Shown: positions 20,510-31,428, numbered from the stretch's first letter. The stretch: DNA of 64,000 bases from Pseudomonadota bacterium (GCA_030684355.1 JAUXTN010000248.1:1-64000), one strand, 5' to 3'. Translations and numbers: made by a program. Notes: generated from the sequence alone by a model not told the origin.

Positions 20510-20769
20510 GCCTGGCTCTCGACCGGGGGCGCGGCGGCACGGGCCCGCTTGAGCAGGCTGCCGACGGTCTCGGAGGGCTGGGCACCCTTCGAAAGCCAGT
20601 AGTCGGCCCGGGCGAGGTCAATGTTGACCACCGGGGGCTCGACCATCGGGTTGTAGTGCCCGATCGACTCGATGCTGCGGCCATCGCGAGGGGAGCGGGA
20701 GTCAGAAACGACGACGCGGTAGAAGGGCTTCTTCTTGGCGCCGAGACGGGTAAGGCGAATGCGGACCAT
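20506..20769 (-). CDS. rpsP: 30S ribosomal protein S16
   Basis: 87 residues with the S16 signature start (MVRIRLTRLGAKKKPFYRVVVSDSR is the family pattern; seen here at residues 1-25) and GHYNPMV followed by a short tail. It binds 16S rRNA in the body of the 30S subunit. First gene of the rpsP-khpA-rimM-trmD operon; the promoter lies 29-57 bases upstream of its start codon. Confidence 0.98.
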   Translation of the reverse strand: MVRIRLTRLGAKKKPFYRVVVSDSRSPRDGRSIESIGHYNPMVEPPVVNIDLARADYWLSKGAQPSETVGSLLKRARAAAPPVESQA

Positions 20770-20797
20770 TCAATCTTCCTGGGCTTGCGAGCCCGGG

Positions 20798-20826
20798 CCA
20801 TTATGGCATCCGGGACTCGTCGTCAA
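20798..20826 (-). promoter_or_regulatory. Promoter of rpsP operon
   Basis: Minus-strand TTGACG (20826-20821), 17-base spacer, TAATGG (20803-20798). The alternative -10 reading CATAAT with a 15-base spacer overlaps it. A small hairpin GGGCT-TGCG-AGCCC lies in the short leader. Confidence 0.6.
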
Positions 20827-20892
20827 GCGTCCCATGACGCTACGGGCTTCTTCGAGGGGGGTTCCGCGCGCGGGCCGCGGCCAGACAGGGCT

Positions 20893-22449
<1,557 letters not shown>

Positions 22450-22543
22450 GTGGACCCTCCCTACGGAGCCGCCATGTAGCACGCGCTCAGGCTTGTGGTT
22501 CGCTCACCCAGGCGGTACCGTGCCGGGGTCGTAGGAGACCCCC

Positions 22544-25519
22544 ATGCGCAGCCCCTTCCTGTTCCTCTTGCTCTTGACCGGCTGCCCGAACCCGGATGGG
22601 AAGGACGACACCGCCTCCGTCGGCGACGACACGGGCGGGGACACCGATGAGGTCGTCTACGATCCCGGCTGCATCACGATCGACGGCGGGGGCGGCTACG
22701 CCAACCTCGCGGACGCCGTCACCGTCGCCCAGGAAGGCGCGCTCATCGAGCTGTGCGACGGCTCGTACGTCGACGCCGTCACCGTCGACAAGTCGGTCAC
22801 CATCCGCGGCGCCTCGGTGGACGGCGTGCACCTCCTCGGCTCCGGCGCGGACATCCCGCTCACGATCACGGGCACCGGCGTCACCGTCGAGAACCTCGTC
22901 ATCGAGTCCGCCCGCACCGGCATCGACATCAAGAGCGGCGCCGAGGCCACGCTTTCCCAGGTCACCATCGCGGCCGCCGGGAGCTGGGGCGTCTCCGCCA
23001 CCGGCGCCACCGTGGTCATCTCGGGGCTCACGCTCATCGAGCCCGCGGCGGGCGGGGTGCAGGTCGCCGGCGGGACCGCCGACATCGACGACGCCGTCAT
23101 CGAGTACCCCGGCGGCATCGGCGTGGACATCTCGGACGACGCTGTCGTGTCGCTCTCGAACACGACGATCACCGGCACCGTCATGCTCTCGGACGACGTG
23201 ACCGACGGCTTCGCGGTCAACATCGACCAGGGCACGCTCTCGATGAGCGGCAGCGCGATCGTCGGCGCCGACGGGATGGGCATCTACGCGAGCGAGGCGG
23301 ACATCACCGTCGTCGACACCACGATCGCCGACGCCGTGTACCTCGCGATCTACGGTCTCGATTCCGTCTACGATCTCACGGGCCTGACCGTCACCGGCAC
23401 CGTGCTCCAGGGCATCTACGCCACGGGTGACAGCTTCTCGATGAGCTCGTCCAGCGTCGTCGCGGACTCCGAGCTCTCGTGCAGCTACCTCTACGAGGAG
23501 TGGAACTCCTCGTACGGGCCGTGGTGCGGCGGGATGTTCATCGTGGCCGACGCCACCGACCTCACGGACGTGGATGTCTCCGGCTGGAACAACTACGGGT
23601 GGCTGCTCGTCCCGAACGCCGCGGACATGACGACGGTGTCGGTCACCGGCGGCACGGTGGACGACGTGGGCCGTTGGGGCGCGTACCTGGTCTCGGCCGA
23701 GGGGACCGTCTCGGGGCTCACCGTCTCGAACTCCCGCGAGCCCGAGATCGTCGACCCCTGCGCCGGCTACATCAACCAGTCCGCGGGCCTGCTCGCCGAC
23801 TCCTCCGAGCTCACCTTCGACGGCATCACCGTCACCGGGAACGCCGGCTGGGGCATGAGCCAGCTGCTCAGCACCTCGACGATCACGAACAGCACGTTCT
23901 CCGGGAACGGCTGCTACACGTTCGTGAACTACCAGGCCTCGGCGACCATCAGCGGCACGACGTTCAGCAACGGCGCGGCCAACGGCGGCATCTACGACAG
24001 CGAGGGCGTGCTGGTCCTCGACGGCAACACCTTCAGCGACAACAGCGCGGGCGACTACCAGCAGTACGACTACGGCGACTACATCTACACGTACTCGGCG
24101 AGCGGCGGTCAGGGGCAGGACGTGTTCGCCTACGGCACCGGCGCCCTCACGGTGACGAACAACACGTTCAGCGGCGGCGACGGAAGCGTCGGGGCCTACC
24201 TCGCGGGCAGCGTCGAGGTCACCGGCAACACCTGGACCGACTACGAAGGCACCGTCTTCGCGGCCAGCTACCTCACGGCGCCCGCGTACTTCGCCAACAA
24301 CACGATCGAGGACGTGGCCGGCTCGGTGGTGCAGGCGAGCTCGTCCGAGGTCGAGGTCGAGAACGTCCAGATCGGGAGCACCCGCGCGTCCGATCTCATC
24401 GAGGTCTCGTACTCCTACGACTACGAGGACGACACCCAGGACTTCAGCGGCAGCTACACGACCTCGAGCTCGTCGAGCGTGTTCTACGTCACCGGGTACT
24501 ACTACGACGACGGCACCACGGTCACCGACGAGCCCGGCTCCTTGTCCATCGCGGACGTCTCCGTCGGGAGCGCCTACGGCACGCTGCTCTACTCCTCGGA
24601 CGGCGCGCTCGACGTGACGGGCCTCACGGTCGGCACCGTCGGCGGCAACCTGCTCGGCGGGTACTGGTACGGGTACGGGCCGGACGTGGAGATCTCCGGG
24701 GTGACCGCGGGCGCCGTGGCCTCCACCGCCTTCTCGGTCTACAACAACACCCCCACGGACTTCGGCACCCTCTCCCTCACGGACGTGGCGGTCGAGAGCG
24801 CGGGTGGGGACGCCATCTACACCACCGCCGTGGGCGGGATCGTGCTGACCGACGTGTCGTTCGGCAGCGTCTCGGGGGATGGCCTCCAGACCCTCTCCCG
24901 CACGTACGACTACACGTACGAGTACGACGCCGCGACCGGCAGCTACATCTACACCTACGTGGATCTCGACGCCGCCACCGAGGTGTCCATCGACGGGCTC
25001 ACGCTCGCCAGCGTCACGGGCAACGGCCTCACGTTGCAGGGCGGCAGCGCCGACGTGACCGGGCTCGTCGTCGACGCCGCCACGGGCAGCGGGCTCGACG
25101 TCGAGGGCCTCTCGGCGCTGACGATCCGCGACTCCACGATCACGGCCCCGGGCGCCTCGGGCGTGACCAGCACGGACAGCTACTCGTACTACAGCTACGC
25201 GGAGAGCACGTACGGCACGTCGGAGGGCAGCAGCGCGATGACGCTCACCAACGTCACCGTGACGGACGCCGGCGCCGACGCCTACGCGTTCGACGGCGGC
25301 ACGGTCACGATGAGCGGCACGAGCGGCACCTCCGCGGGGGGGAGCGGCCTCACGCTCACCAACACCACCGCGGACGTGCAGACGAACACGTTCACGGGGA
25401 ACACCGAGTACGGCATGACCTGCGACGAGACGGTCACGCTCGCCACGTGCGCGGGGAACGACCTCTCCGAGAACGTGCTCGGGACGCACCTCGACTGCTC
25501 GGACACCTGCGCCGAATAG
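22544..25519 (+). CDS. Large beta-helix lipoprotein
   Basis: 991 residues. Signal with lipobox LLTGC (Cys about residue 12), an Asp/Thr-rich linker (DDTGGDTDE), then the whole protein is made of short turns typical of a right-handed parallel beta-helix: GYANLADAVTVAQEGALIEL, GTGVTVENLVIESARTGIDI, TITNSTFSGNGCY. It starts like pectate-lyase/NosD-type proteins that read genome-wide as right-handed beta-helix domain proteins. Tyr-rich patches (YSYDYEDDTQDF, YDYTYEYDAATGSYIYTY) interrupt the regular turns. No catalytic residues can be assigned, so enzyme or adhesin are both possible. A TAGGAGAC site lies nine bases before the ATG. Surface-anchored by inference. Confidence 0.8.
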   Translation: MRSPFLFLLLLTGCPNPDGKDDTASVGDDTGGDTDEVVYDPGCITIDGGGGYANLADAVTVAQEGALIELCDGSYVDAVTVDKSVTIRGASVDGVHLLGSGADIPLTITGTGVTVENLVIESARTGIDIKSGAEATLSQVTIAAAGSWGVSATGATVVISGLTLIEPAAGGVQVAGGTADIDDAVIEYPGGIGVDISDDAVVSLSNTTITGTVMLSDDVTDGFAVNIDQGTLSMSGSAIVGADGMGIYASEADITVVDTTIADAVYLAIYGLDSVYDLTGLTVTGTVLQGIYATGDSFSMSSSSVVADSELSCSYLYEEWNSSYGPWCGGMFIVADATDLTDVDVSGWNNYGWLLVPNAADMTTVSVTGGTVDDVGRWGAYLVSAEGTVSGLTVSNSREPEIVDPCAGYINQSAGLLADSSELTFDGITVTGNAGWGMSQLLSTSTITNSTFSGNGCYTFVNYQASATISGTTFSNGAANGGIYDSEGVLVLDGNTFSDNSAGDYQQYDYGDYIYTYSASGGQGQDVFAYGTGALTVTNNTFSGGDGSVGAYLAGSVEVTGNTWTDYEGTVFAASYLTAPAYFANNTIEDVAGSVVQASSSEVEVENVQIGSTRASDLIEVSYSYDYEDDTQDFSGSYTTSSSSSVFYVTGYYYDDGTTVTDEPGSLSIADVSVGSAYGTLLYSSDGALDVTGLTVGTVGGNLLGGYWYGYGPDVEISGVTAGAVASTAFSVYNNTPTDFGTLSLTDVAVESAGGDAIYTTAVGGIVLTDVSFGSVSGDGLQTLSRTYDYTYEYDAATGSYIYTYVDLDAATEVSIDGLTLASVTGNGLTLQGGSADVTGLVVDAATGSGLDVEGLSALTIRDSTITAPGASGVTSTDSYSYYSYAESTYGTSEGSSAMTLTNVTVTDAGADAYAFDGGTVTMSGTSGTSAGGSGLTLTNTTADVQTNTFTGNTEYGMTCDETVTLATCAGNDLSENVLGTHLDCSDTCAE

Positions 25520-25576
25520 CGCTCCGCTGGCGACGCACGGGCGTCCCTCCGGGGGCGCCCATCTCGTTTCGTGGAT

Positions 25577-25630
25577 CCGGCGCTCGCCGGCCTGACGATA
25601 AACAGGCCGTGTGGTAGCCGGCCTGGCTAC
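25577..25630 (-). repeat. Intergenic hairpin repeat, copy B, with terminator-like stem
   Basis: On the minus strand GTAGCC-AGGCC-GGCTAC (25630-25614) forms a perfect six-base stem that includes the TAG stop of the TPR lipoprotein. CACGGCCTG, TTTATCG and GGCGAGCGCC follow. The same blocks occur at 5839-5894 after the kinase stop. It lies between converging genes and may terminate both transcripts. Confidence 0.55.
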
Positions 25631-26661
25631 GGGACGGTCTCGCTCCACCCGTCCGCGGTGAGCGCCACCGGGCCGGCGTCCCGCCACCAGCCGCCGTTGG
25701 CGCGGGTCTGGCCATCCACGCGCCACTCCAACAGGATGTCGGGCGGGCGGCCGCCGCCGGTGATGACGCGGTCGGGGCGCCCCATGGCGAGCACCCCGTC
25801 GGGGACACGACGCGCGGCGAACCCGGCGTCGGGGGGAGCCAGGGCGCCGGGGACCGGGAACCCCGTGGCGAGGGCGGGGAGGCCGGCGGCGGCGGCGGCA
25901 CCCGGCGGGGCCTCGACGTCGACCGGGACGGCGTCGAGCCGGACCGTCGCGCTGCCCGCGGAGACGAGGAAGGGGCCCAGCACGGTGTCGCAGGGGCCCT
26001 CGGCGCGGAGGTCGACGGAGAGGCGGCGGGTGGTGCGGCCGGCCTCCACGTGATCGTCCTCGACGATGCGCTGGAAGCGGAGGCATCCCGGGTCGGCGCC
26101 CTCTCGCGCGATGCTGATCTCGGCGGTAGGGAGCGCCGACACGGTGATCTCCAACGTGACGCGGCTCCCGATGAACACCGCGCCGTCGGGGCCGCGGACG
26201 GTGGCCTCCAGGGGCTGCGCGGGGAGGATCCCGGCGAAGGCGGGGTGGGCACGGGCAGCGGCGAAGTCGGGGTCGTCCGCGGCCTCGAGCGCGGACCGTG
26301 CGCCGAGGGCGAGCGCCTGGGCGAGGTCGGCCGCGGCCTCGTCGAGCCGGCCCGCGCGGGCGCGGTAGGCAGCGCGGTTGTACCAGGCGACCCCGATCTT
26401 GGGATCGGCATGGAGGAGCTCGGAGAGGAGCGCGTCCGCCTCGGCGAGCTGGCCGGCGTCGGCGAGGGCCTTGGCCTCCCAGAGCCGTAGCGCGACGCTC
26501 CCGGGATCGTGCTTGCGGGCCTCCGCGAAGGCGGCCGCGGCGTCGGCGGGGTGCCCGGCGTCCAGCGCGGCGCGGCCGTCCGTCCAGTCCTTCAGCGACG
26601 CGGCGAAGGGCTCCAGCGCGGGATCGTCGCAGCCGACGAGGAGGGCGAGGATCGCGATCAC
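25627..26661 (-). CDS. TPR-containing lipoprotein
   Basis: 344 residues from GTG 26661, which overlaps the pgeF stop as GTGA. Lipobox LLVGC at residues 7-11. Residues 20-150 read as three to four TPR-like helical pairs (DGRAALDAGHPADAAAAFAEA, VALRLWEAKALADAGQLAEA, GVAWYNRAAYRARAGRLDEA). The C-terminal half is beta-rich and unrelated to anything I recognise (VRGPDGAVFIGSRVTLEITV, DILLEWRVDGQTRANGG). Likely periplasmic and membrane anchored; role unknown. Translationally coupled to pgeF. Confidence 0.7.
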   Translation of the reverse strand: MIAILALLVGCDDPALEPFAASLKDWTDGRAALDAGHPADAAAAFAEARKHDPGSVALRLWEAKALADAGQLAEADALLSELLHADPKIGVAWYNRAAYRARAGRLDEAAADLAQALALGARSALEAADDPDFAAARAHPAFAGILPAQPLEATVRGPDGAVFIGSRVTLEITVSALPTAEISIAREGADPGCLRFQRIVEDDHVEAGRTTRRLSVDLRAEGPCDTVLGPFLVSAGSATVRLDAVPVDVEAPPGAAAAAGLPALATGFPVPGALAPPDAGFAARRVPDGVLAMGRPDRVITGGGRPPDILLEWRVDGQTRANGGWWRDAGPVALTADGWSETVP

Positions 26662-27314
26662 AGGCGGATCGCCCCCACCTGGCGCCCGCCCGCCGCGCCA
26701 TCGCGTCGGTAGGACCAGAACCCCTCGCCGCAGCGGGTGCAGTAGGGCAGCCGGTCGACGCGCACCCCCTCCCCTCGCAGGATCGCCGCGTTCGCCTCCC
26801 CGAGATCCACGTTGCGCTCCCCTACCCGCCAGCCCGCACCGGGCGCGACCCGAGCCACGGCGTCGAGCACGTCGTCTCCGACCTGGTAGCACGCGCCGCA
26901 GATGCTGGGCCCGATGGCCGCGCGGACCTCGGTCGGCGCGCAGCCGGCGGCCTCGCACACCGCTGCGAGCGCGGCCCGGGCGATGTCCGCGGCGGTGCCC
27001 CGCCAGCCCGCGTGCACGGCCGCCACGGCACCGGGGGCGCTCATGAGGATGGGGACACAGTCCGCCACCCGAACCGCGACCACGACCCCCGGCAATGTCG
27101 ACAGGATGGCATCCGCCTCCACCGCCGGACTCGCGTCCTCCGCGCGCACCACCCGCGCGCCATGCACCTGCGAAACCACGCGCACCGGCCCGACGGTGTC
27201 CAGCGCGGCCAGGAGGCGCGCCGCGGCGTCTCCGTCGGCACCGGCGCGATGATCGCCATCCCGAACGCCGGTGAACGCGTGTAGCGTCGGGGAAAGCAGG
27301 GTGCTCGCGTACAT
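26658..27314 (-). CDS. pgeF: Laccase-domain purine nucleosidase/phosphorylase PgeF
   Basis: 218 residues of the YfiH/PgeF family (peptidoglycan editing factor; family enzymes have multi-copper-like folds but bind zinc and act on adenosine/inosine). Motifs seen: VSQVHGARVV, VAVRVADCVPILM, AAVHAGWRGTAADIA, GPSICGACYQVGDDV and the C-terminal PYCTRCGEGFWSYRRDG. The metal ligands His (VHAGWRG), Cys (ADCVPI) and His (QVHGA) are in place. Divergent from the kelch-like gene at 27375, with only 60 bases between starts. Confidence 0.9.
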   Translation of the reverse strand: MYASTLLSPTLHAFTGVRDGDHRAGADGDAAARLLAALDTVGPVRVVSQVHGARVVRAEDASPAVEADAILSTLPGVVVAVRVADCVPILMSAPGAVAAVHAGWRGTAADIARAALAAVCEAAGCAPTEVRAAIGPSICGACYQVGDDVLDAVARVAPGAGWRVGERNVDLGEANAAILRGEGVRVDRLPYCTRCGEGFWSYRRDGAAGGRQVGAIRL

Positions 27315-27374
27315 CAGGGCAACGTGCCCTCCGCCGTCGTGCGGGGCAAGGGCGCGAGGTGGTACGCTCCACAC

Positions 27375-28937
27375 ATGCTCGTGTCCGTTTCGATGCTGCT
27401 GATGGGGTGCACGGGGAGCGGTGGGGCCGCGTACACGCTGCACCTCAACCCCGTGGTCGCCAACCCGCAAGCACCGTTCGACGGGCTCGATCGTATCGAC
27501 CTCGTGCTCACGCCGGCGGACGGAGATCCGCTCCGGGTGCCGCTCGACGCCCCCACGTCGGGCTCCACCCCCGAGGTGACCGGCCTGCCCGAGCTGATCG
27601 ACACGACCATCACGGTCGAGGGGTACCGCGACGGCGATCGTGTCCTCCGCGGCCTCACCGAGCCCCTCACCGCGACGAGCGGTGTCGTCGAGGCGACGGT
27701 CTTCGTCGCGAGCACGGAGGCGACGGCGTGGATGGGCGCCCTCTCGGACGGGCTCCACATCCCCATGCTGGCGCCCCTCGGCGGCGGGCGTTTCTGGCTC
27801 GCCGGCGGCCTCACGAACGACCTCAACAACGCGCCGGGCAAGGGCCAGAAGTCCATCTACACGCTCACGCTCGCGCCGCCGGGCGAGGGGCTCGCGTTCA
27901 CGAACGTCGGGGACCTCCCCGCCTACGAGACGAACGACGGGGCGAGCGAGACCACCCGCGTGGGCGCGGGCTGTACGCAGCTCACCGTGAGCGGAGCCGA
28001 TCAAGGCAAGCTCCTGGTCACGGGCGGGGCGGCGCGGGATCCCCTGGGGGACGGCGGCGAAGCGTCGACCGCGGTTTCGCTCTACGACCCGACGACCGAC
28101 ACCTGGGAGGACCTTCCTCCGCTGTCCACCCTCGAAGATCCGCGCGTGCAGCACCTCGCCGGGGAGAACCTCCTCGGGAACGTGGTGGTGTGGGGCGGAT
28201 ACGGGCCGCAGGCGCGGGGCGGCGGGGTCAGCCTCAACAACTCCATCGAGTACTACGACCGGGGCAACCGCCGGTTCACGAGCCTCGGCGAGACCAACCT
28301 GGGCCCGCTGGACGCCATGATGGCGGACCTCGGGGCGGACGGCACCCTGATCTGCGGCGGCGCGGACATCGACGACAGCGTGTGGTCCAGCGTGAGTTCA
28401 TGCGTACGCGTCCGTCTCGACGGCTCGGGGATCGACGGCTTCGAGTCGATGCTGGAGGGAGTGGCAGGCGCCTCGATGGTGACCCTCGCGGACGGCAAGG
28501 TGCTCGTGACCGGTGGCGCGGCGGCCGAAGGGGCGAGCACCTCCGACGACATCGGCGCCCTCGACTCGGCCTGGCTCTACAACCCCTCCACCGGCCGCTG
28601 GGGGGCCCTCGCTGCGACGATGAAGATCCCCCGCGCGGGGCACCGCACGGTGCTCCTGGCGGATGGGCGCGTGCTCGTCGTCGGCGGCGCGCAGACGTAC
28701 AATTCCAACGTGTTCCCGGCGGATCCCGTGCGCTGCCTCGAGATCTACGATCCCGTCGCCAGCACGTTCGAGCTGGCGGACGGGTGCACGCCCACGGAGG
28801 AGGCCGGCGGCCTTCCCGGCGGTGCGCTCCTGCCGCAGGTCGCCTACGATCCCGACTACGGCGTGCTCATCGTGGGGGGTGTCGGCGCGGACGGCTCGGC
28901 CCAGAGCGGCGTCTCCCTGTTCGTCCCGGAGCTGTGA
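27375..28937 (+). CDS. Kelch-like beta-propeller lipoprotein
   Basis: 520 residues from ATG 27375, which begins a proper signal with lipobox LLMGC; an in-frame upstream start would bury the signal. After a beta-sandwich-like N-terminal region (to about 120), the protein has kelch/galactose-oxidase-like blades: GGRFWLAGG, GKLLVTGGAARDP, VVVWGGYGPQ, GTLICGGADI, GKVLVTGGAAAEG, GRVLVVGGAQTYN, VLIVGGVGADG. That is about seven GG-turn repeats, each followed by a Tyr/Trp and a strand, consistent with one propeller. Surface binding or structural role is inferred. Confidence 0.8.
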   Translation: MLVSVSMLLMGCTGSGGAAYTLHLNPVVANPQAPFDGLDRIDLVLTPADGDPLRVPLDAPTSGSTPEVTGLPELIDTTITVEGYRDGDRVLRGLTEPLTATSGVVEATVFVASTEATAWMGALSDGLHIPMLAPLGGGRFWLAGGLTNDLNNAPGKGQKSIYTLTLAPPGEGLAFTNVGDLPAYETNDGASETTRVGAGCTQLTVSGADQGKLLVTGGAARDPLGDGGEASTAVSLYDPTTDTWEDLPPLSTLEDPRVQHLAGENLLGNVVVWGGYGPQARGGGVSLNNSIEYYDRGNRRFTSLGETNLGPLDAMMADLGADGTLICGGADIDDSVWSSVSSCVRVRLDGSGIDGFESMLEGVAGASMVTLADGKVLVTGGAAAEGASTSDDIGALDSAWLYNPSTGRWGALAATMKIPRAGHRTVLLADGRVLVVGGAQTYNSNVFPADPVRCLEIYDPVASTFELADGCTPTEEAGGLPGGALLPQVAYDPDYGVLIVGGVGADGSAQSGVSLFVPEL

Positions 28938-28967
28938 ACCGGACGGGCCGCCCCCGGTCCACGCACT

Positions 28968-29648
28968 TCAGGCGACGAGCGCCTCGATCCAGGCCCGGCC
29001 CCGGTCCAGATCGGGCAACAGCAGGTCCGGGCGCGCGCCGGCGAGCTCTGCTGGGGTCGAGAACCCGGTCTCCACGGCGACCGCGTAGGCCCCACCTGCC
29101 CGTGCGCACGCCACGTCGGCGGGGGTGTCCCCGATGACGATGACGCGCCGGAACGCGATGCCGGCGGCACGCGCCCGGTCGACCGCGAACGGGACGAGGC
29201 AGTTGCGGTCGGTGTGGTCGTCGCCGAACGCGCCGGCGATCCAGCCCTCGGCGAGGCCGATGGCGCCGAGCTTCAGCGCCGCGCCGGCCCGCCAGTTTCC
29301 CGTGAGCAGCGAGAGGTGGGCGCGCCCCGCCAGGCTCGCCACGAGCGCATGGACGCCCGGACACGCGGCGACCCGCCCGGGCTCCCGGAGACGGCCCGCG
29401 AGCGCCTCGAGGTAGACGCGGCGGATGGCCCCCACGTCGAACGGCGGCGGCACCGCGATGTCCCACGTCACGCCAAAACGCGCCGCGACGCCGCGGACGA
29501 TCCCGCCGTCCGTCGCCCCGGCGAGCGAGATGCCCGCGGTGGCGTCGGGCCACCCCATCACGCGCAGGAACGCCACGTCGAGCGCCTCTCGACCGGCGCC
29601 GCGGGTGCGGAGCAGGGTTCCGTCGATGTCGAAGAGCAGGAGATCCAC
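28968..29648 (-). CDS. HAD-superfamily hydrolase
   Basis: 226 residues from GTG 29648. Haloacid-dehalogenase phosphatase core: motif I LLLFDIDGTLL (nucleophile Asp, acid Asp), motif II in LSLLTGN (Thr), motif III Lys in ALKLGAIG and motif IV VIVIGDTPADVACARAGG. A helical cap lies between motif I and II, as in phosphoglycolate-phosphatase-like members. Substrate not assignable. Divergent from the next gene, with only 30 bases between the two start codons. Confidence 0.88.
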   Translation of the reverse strand: MDLLLFDIDGTLLRTRGAGREALDVAFLRVMGWPDATAGISLAGATDGGIVRGVAARFGVTWDIAVPPPFDVGAIRRVYLEALAGRLREPGRVAACPGVHALVASLAGRAHLSLLTGNWRAGAALKLGAIGLAEGWIAGAFGDDHTDRNCLVPFAVDRARAAGIAFRRVIVIGDTPADVACARAGGAYAVAVETGFSTPAELAGARPDLLLPDLDRGRAWIEALVA

Positions 29649-29678
29649 GCGCGGCCGTTCCGGGAGTAGGATGGAGAG

Positions 29679-30146
29679 GTGCGCATCTATCACCCCGACT
29701 ACCGGATCTCGTGGTGGGACCGCCTGTTGGATCCGGCGGGCACGCACGCGCGCAGCCAGCGCCCCGTCGGCGTCGACTACACGTTGCTCAACCGGAGCGC
29801 CGCGCGCGCCGTGCGCGGCTTCCTGGACGAGACGCTCAACATCTCGCTCCTCGGCGACGAGATGGTCCGCATCGACTCCGCGTGGCGCATGCCGGCCTCG
29901 CCGGAGGGCCGGCGGGAGCTCATCACGGCCATCGCGCTCCGCCTGCGCTTCGGCCAGGTGCACCCCGCCAACTTGAAGGTACCGGTGGCCCTCCGTTGGC
30001 TGGACTTCCAGGACGCGCCGCACGGCACGCGCCTGCTGCTGCGCCTCTTGGACCGCCCGAACCCGGGCCTCCGCAGCTTCGTGGCGGCGGACCTCTCCGA
30101 GGACGGGTCGGGCGGCTGGGAAGAGTTCGCGATCGGCGCCGACTGA
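29679..30146 (+). CDS. Hypothetical protein
   Basis: 155 residues from a GTG at 29679 with AGGATGGAGAGG just upstream. No signal peptide or membrane segment. It starts RIYHPDYRISWWDRLLDPAG and contains ALRLRFGQVHPANLKVPVAL and GTRLLLRLLDRPNPGLRSF. It has strong codon bias like its neighbours, so it is very likely real. No family recognised. It converges with nadD, three bases away. Confidence 0.6.
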   Translation: MRIYHPDYRISWWDRLLDPAGTHARSQRPVGVDYTLLNRSAARAVRGFLDETLNISLLGDEMVRIDSAWRMPASPEGRRELITAIALRLRFGQVHPANLKVPVALRWLDFQDAPHGTRLLLRLLDRPNPGLRSFVAADLSEDGSGGWEEFAIGAD

Positions 30147-30149
30147 CCG

Positions 30150-30710
30150 CTACGCGCGCACCCCGTCGGGCACATACAGGCGGCGCCTCTCTACGATCTC
30201 CCGGATCCCCGTCGGCACGAGGTGGGCGTACATGCCACCGCCCGCGACGAGGGCGCGGATCTCCGTGCTGCTCACGTCCGGGAAGCTCGGAGCGTCCTCC
30301 ACGGGCGCCCACCCCTGGCGGCCCACCACGATGAGCGGGAAGCGCGCCCGCAGGCGCCCGATCTCCCGCCATTGCGGGAGCTGCGGCAGCACGTCCGCCC
30401 CGACGACGAGGTGGAACTGGTGCTCGGGGTGGCGCTCCGCCAGCACCTCGAGCGTGCGCACCGTGTATGAGGGCACGGGGAGCTCCTGCTCGATCCGCTC
30501 GACACGAAAACCCTCGCCCAGCGTGGCGGCCAGGGACTCCGCCATGGACACGCGGTCCTCCCAGGGCGCGAGGACCTTCTCGAACGCGTGGTGGAAGGCG
30601 GGGAGGAGCCAGACGGCGTCCACGCGCCCTGTCCACCGGAGCCACGACGCCACCATCGCGTGGCCGACATGCGGAGGGTTGAAGCTGCCCCCGTAGATGG
30701 CGACGTGCAC
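30150..30710 (-). CDS. nadD: Nicotinate-nucleotide adenylyltransferase
   Basis: 186 residues; makes nicotinate adenine dinucleotide from NaMN and ATP in NAD biosynthesis. Nucleotidyltransferase signature GGSFNPPHVGHAMVA at the start, FHLVVGADVLPQLPQW in the middle, and the ISSTxIR-type motif as DVSSTEIRALVAGG. Start is GTG 30710 with GGAGG upstream. Divergent from ftsE. Confidence 0.93.
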   Translation of the reverse strand: MHVAIYGGSFNPPHVGHAMVASWLRWTGRVDAVWLLPAFHHAFEKVLAPWEDRVSMAESLAATLGEGFRVERIEQELPVPSYTVRTLEVLAERHPEHQFHLVVGADVLPQLPQWREIGRLRARFPLIVVGRQGWAPVEDAPSFPDVSSTEIRALVAGGGMYAHLVPTGIREIVERRRLYVPDGVRA

Positions 30711-30756
30711 CGCGCCTCCGAGGGTGCGTGATAACGTGTAGGGCCCTGGAACGACG

Positions 30757-31428
30757 GTGATCCGCCTCTACCATGTTGTGAAGTCCTACGGCGAGCACGA
30801 CGCCCTGCACGACGTGTCGCTGACCATCGACAAGGGCGAGTTCGTGTACGTGACCGGACCCTCCGGCGCGGGCAAGTCGACGTTGTTGAAGCTGCTCTAC
30901 GGCGCGGAGCGCCCCACGTCCGGGAAGCTGCTGGTCGGCGGGGTGGACGTGGCGGCGATCCCCCAGCACCGGCTCCCCCAGCTGCGCCGCAACGTCGGGA
31001 TCGTGTTCCAGGACTTCAAGCTGCTGCCCCGCCGCACCGTCGGCGCCAACGTCGCCCTCGCGCTCGAAGTCGTGGGCGCGCCCGCGGAGCAGATCCGACG
31101 CCGTGTGCCCGCCGTGCTCAACATCGTCGGGCTCAAGGAGCGCGAGGACTCGCTCGCCGGCGAGCTCTCCGGCGGCGAGCAGCAGCGCGTCGCGATCGCG
31201 CGGGCCATCGTGAACGACCCGGCCGTCCTCTTCGCGGACGAGCCCACCGGGAACCTCGACGGGGGCATGGCCGTCGAGGTCATGGAGATCCTCCAGGCCA
31301 TCAACCTGCGCGGCACGACCGTGCTCGTCGCCACGCACGACCAGGGGCTCATGGACCGCTTCCCCCACCGGCGGGTCCGGTTCGTCGGCGGGCGCCTGGT
31401 GCAGACGTCCGCGCGGGCACGCGCATGA
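30757..31428 (+). CDS. ftsE: Cell-division ABC ATPase FtsE
   Basis: 223 residues from GTG 30757. ABC ATPase with Walker A GPSGAGKST, Q-loop VFQDFKLLP, signature LSGGEQQRVAIARA, Walker B AVLFADEPTGNLD and the H-loop VATHDQGL. FtsE with FtsX forms the divisome complex that activates septal wall hydrolases through EnvC. First gene of ftsE-ftsX-envC-like-ctpA. Its TGA overlaps the ftsX start as ATGA. Confidence 0.96.
   Translation: MIRLYHVVKSYGEHDALHDVSLTIDKGEFVYVTGPSGAGKSTLLKLLYGAERPTSGKLLVGGVDVAAIPQHRLPQLRRNVGIVFQDFKLLPRRTVGANVALALEVVGAPAEQIRRRVPAVLNIVGLKEREDSLAGELSGGEQQRVAIARAIVNDPAVLFADEPTGNLDGGMAVEVMEILQAINLRGTTVLVATHDQGLMDRFPHRRVRFVGGRLVQTSARARA

Noticed and set aside
22487..26701. 1404-codon minus-strand frame opposite the beta-helix lipoprotein
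   Set aside because: Repetitive Arg/Val/Asp/Gly text mirroring the repetitive plus-strand gene; not a protein.
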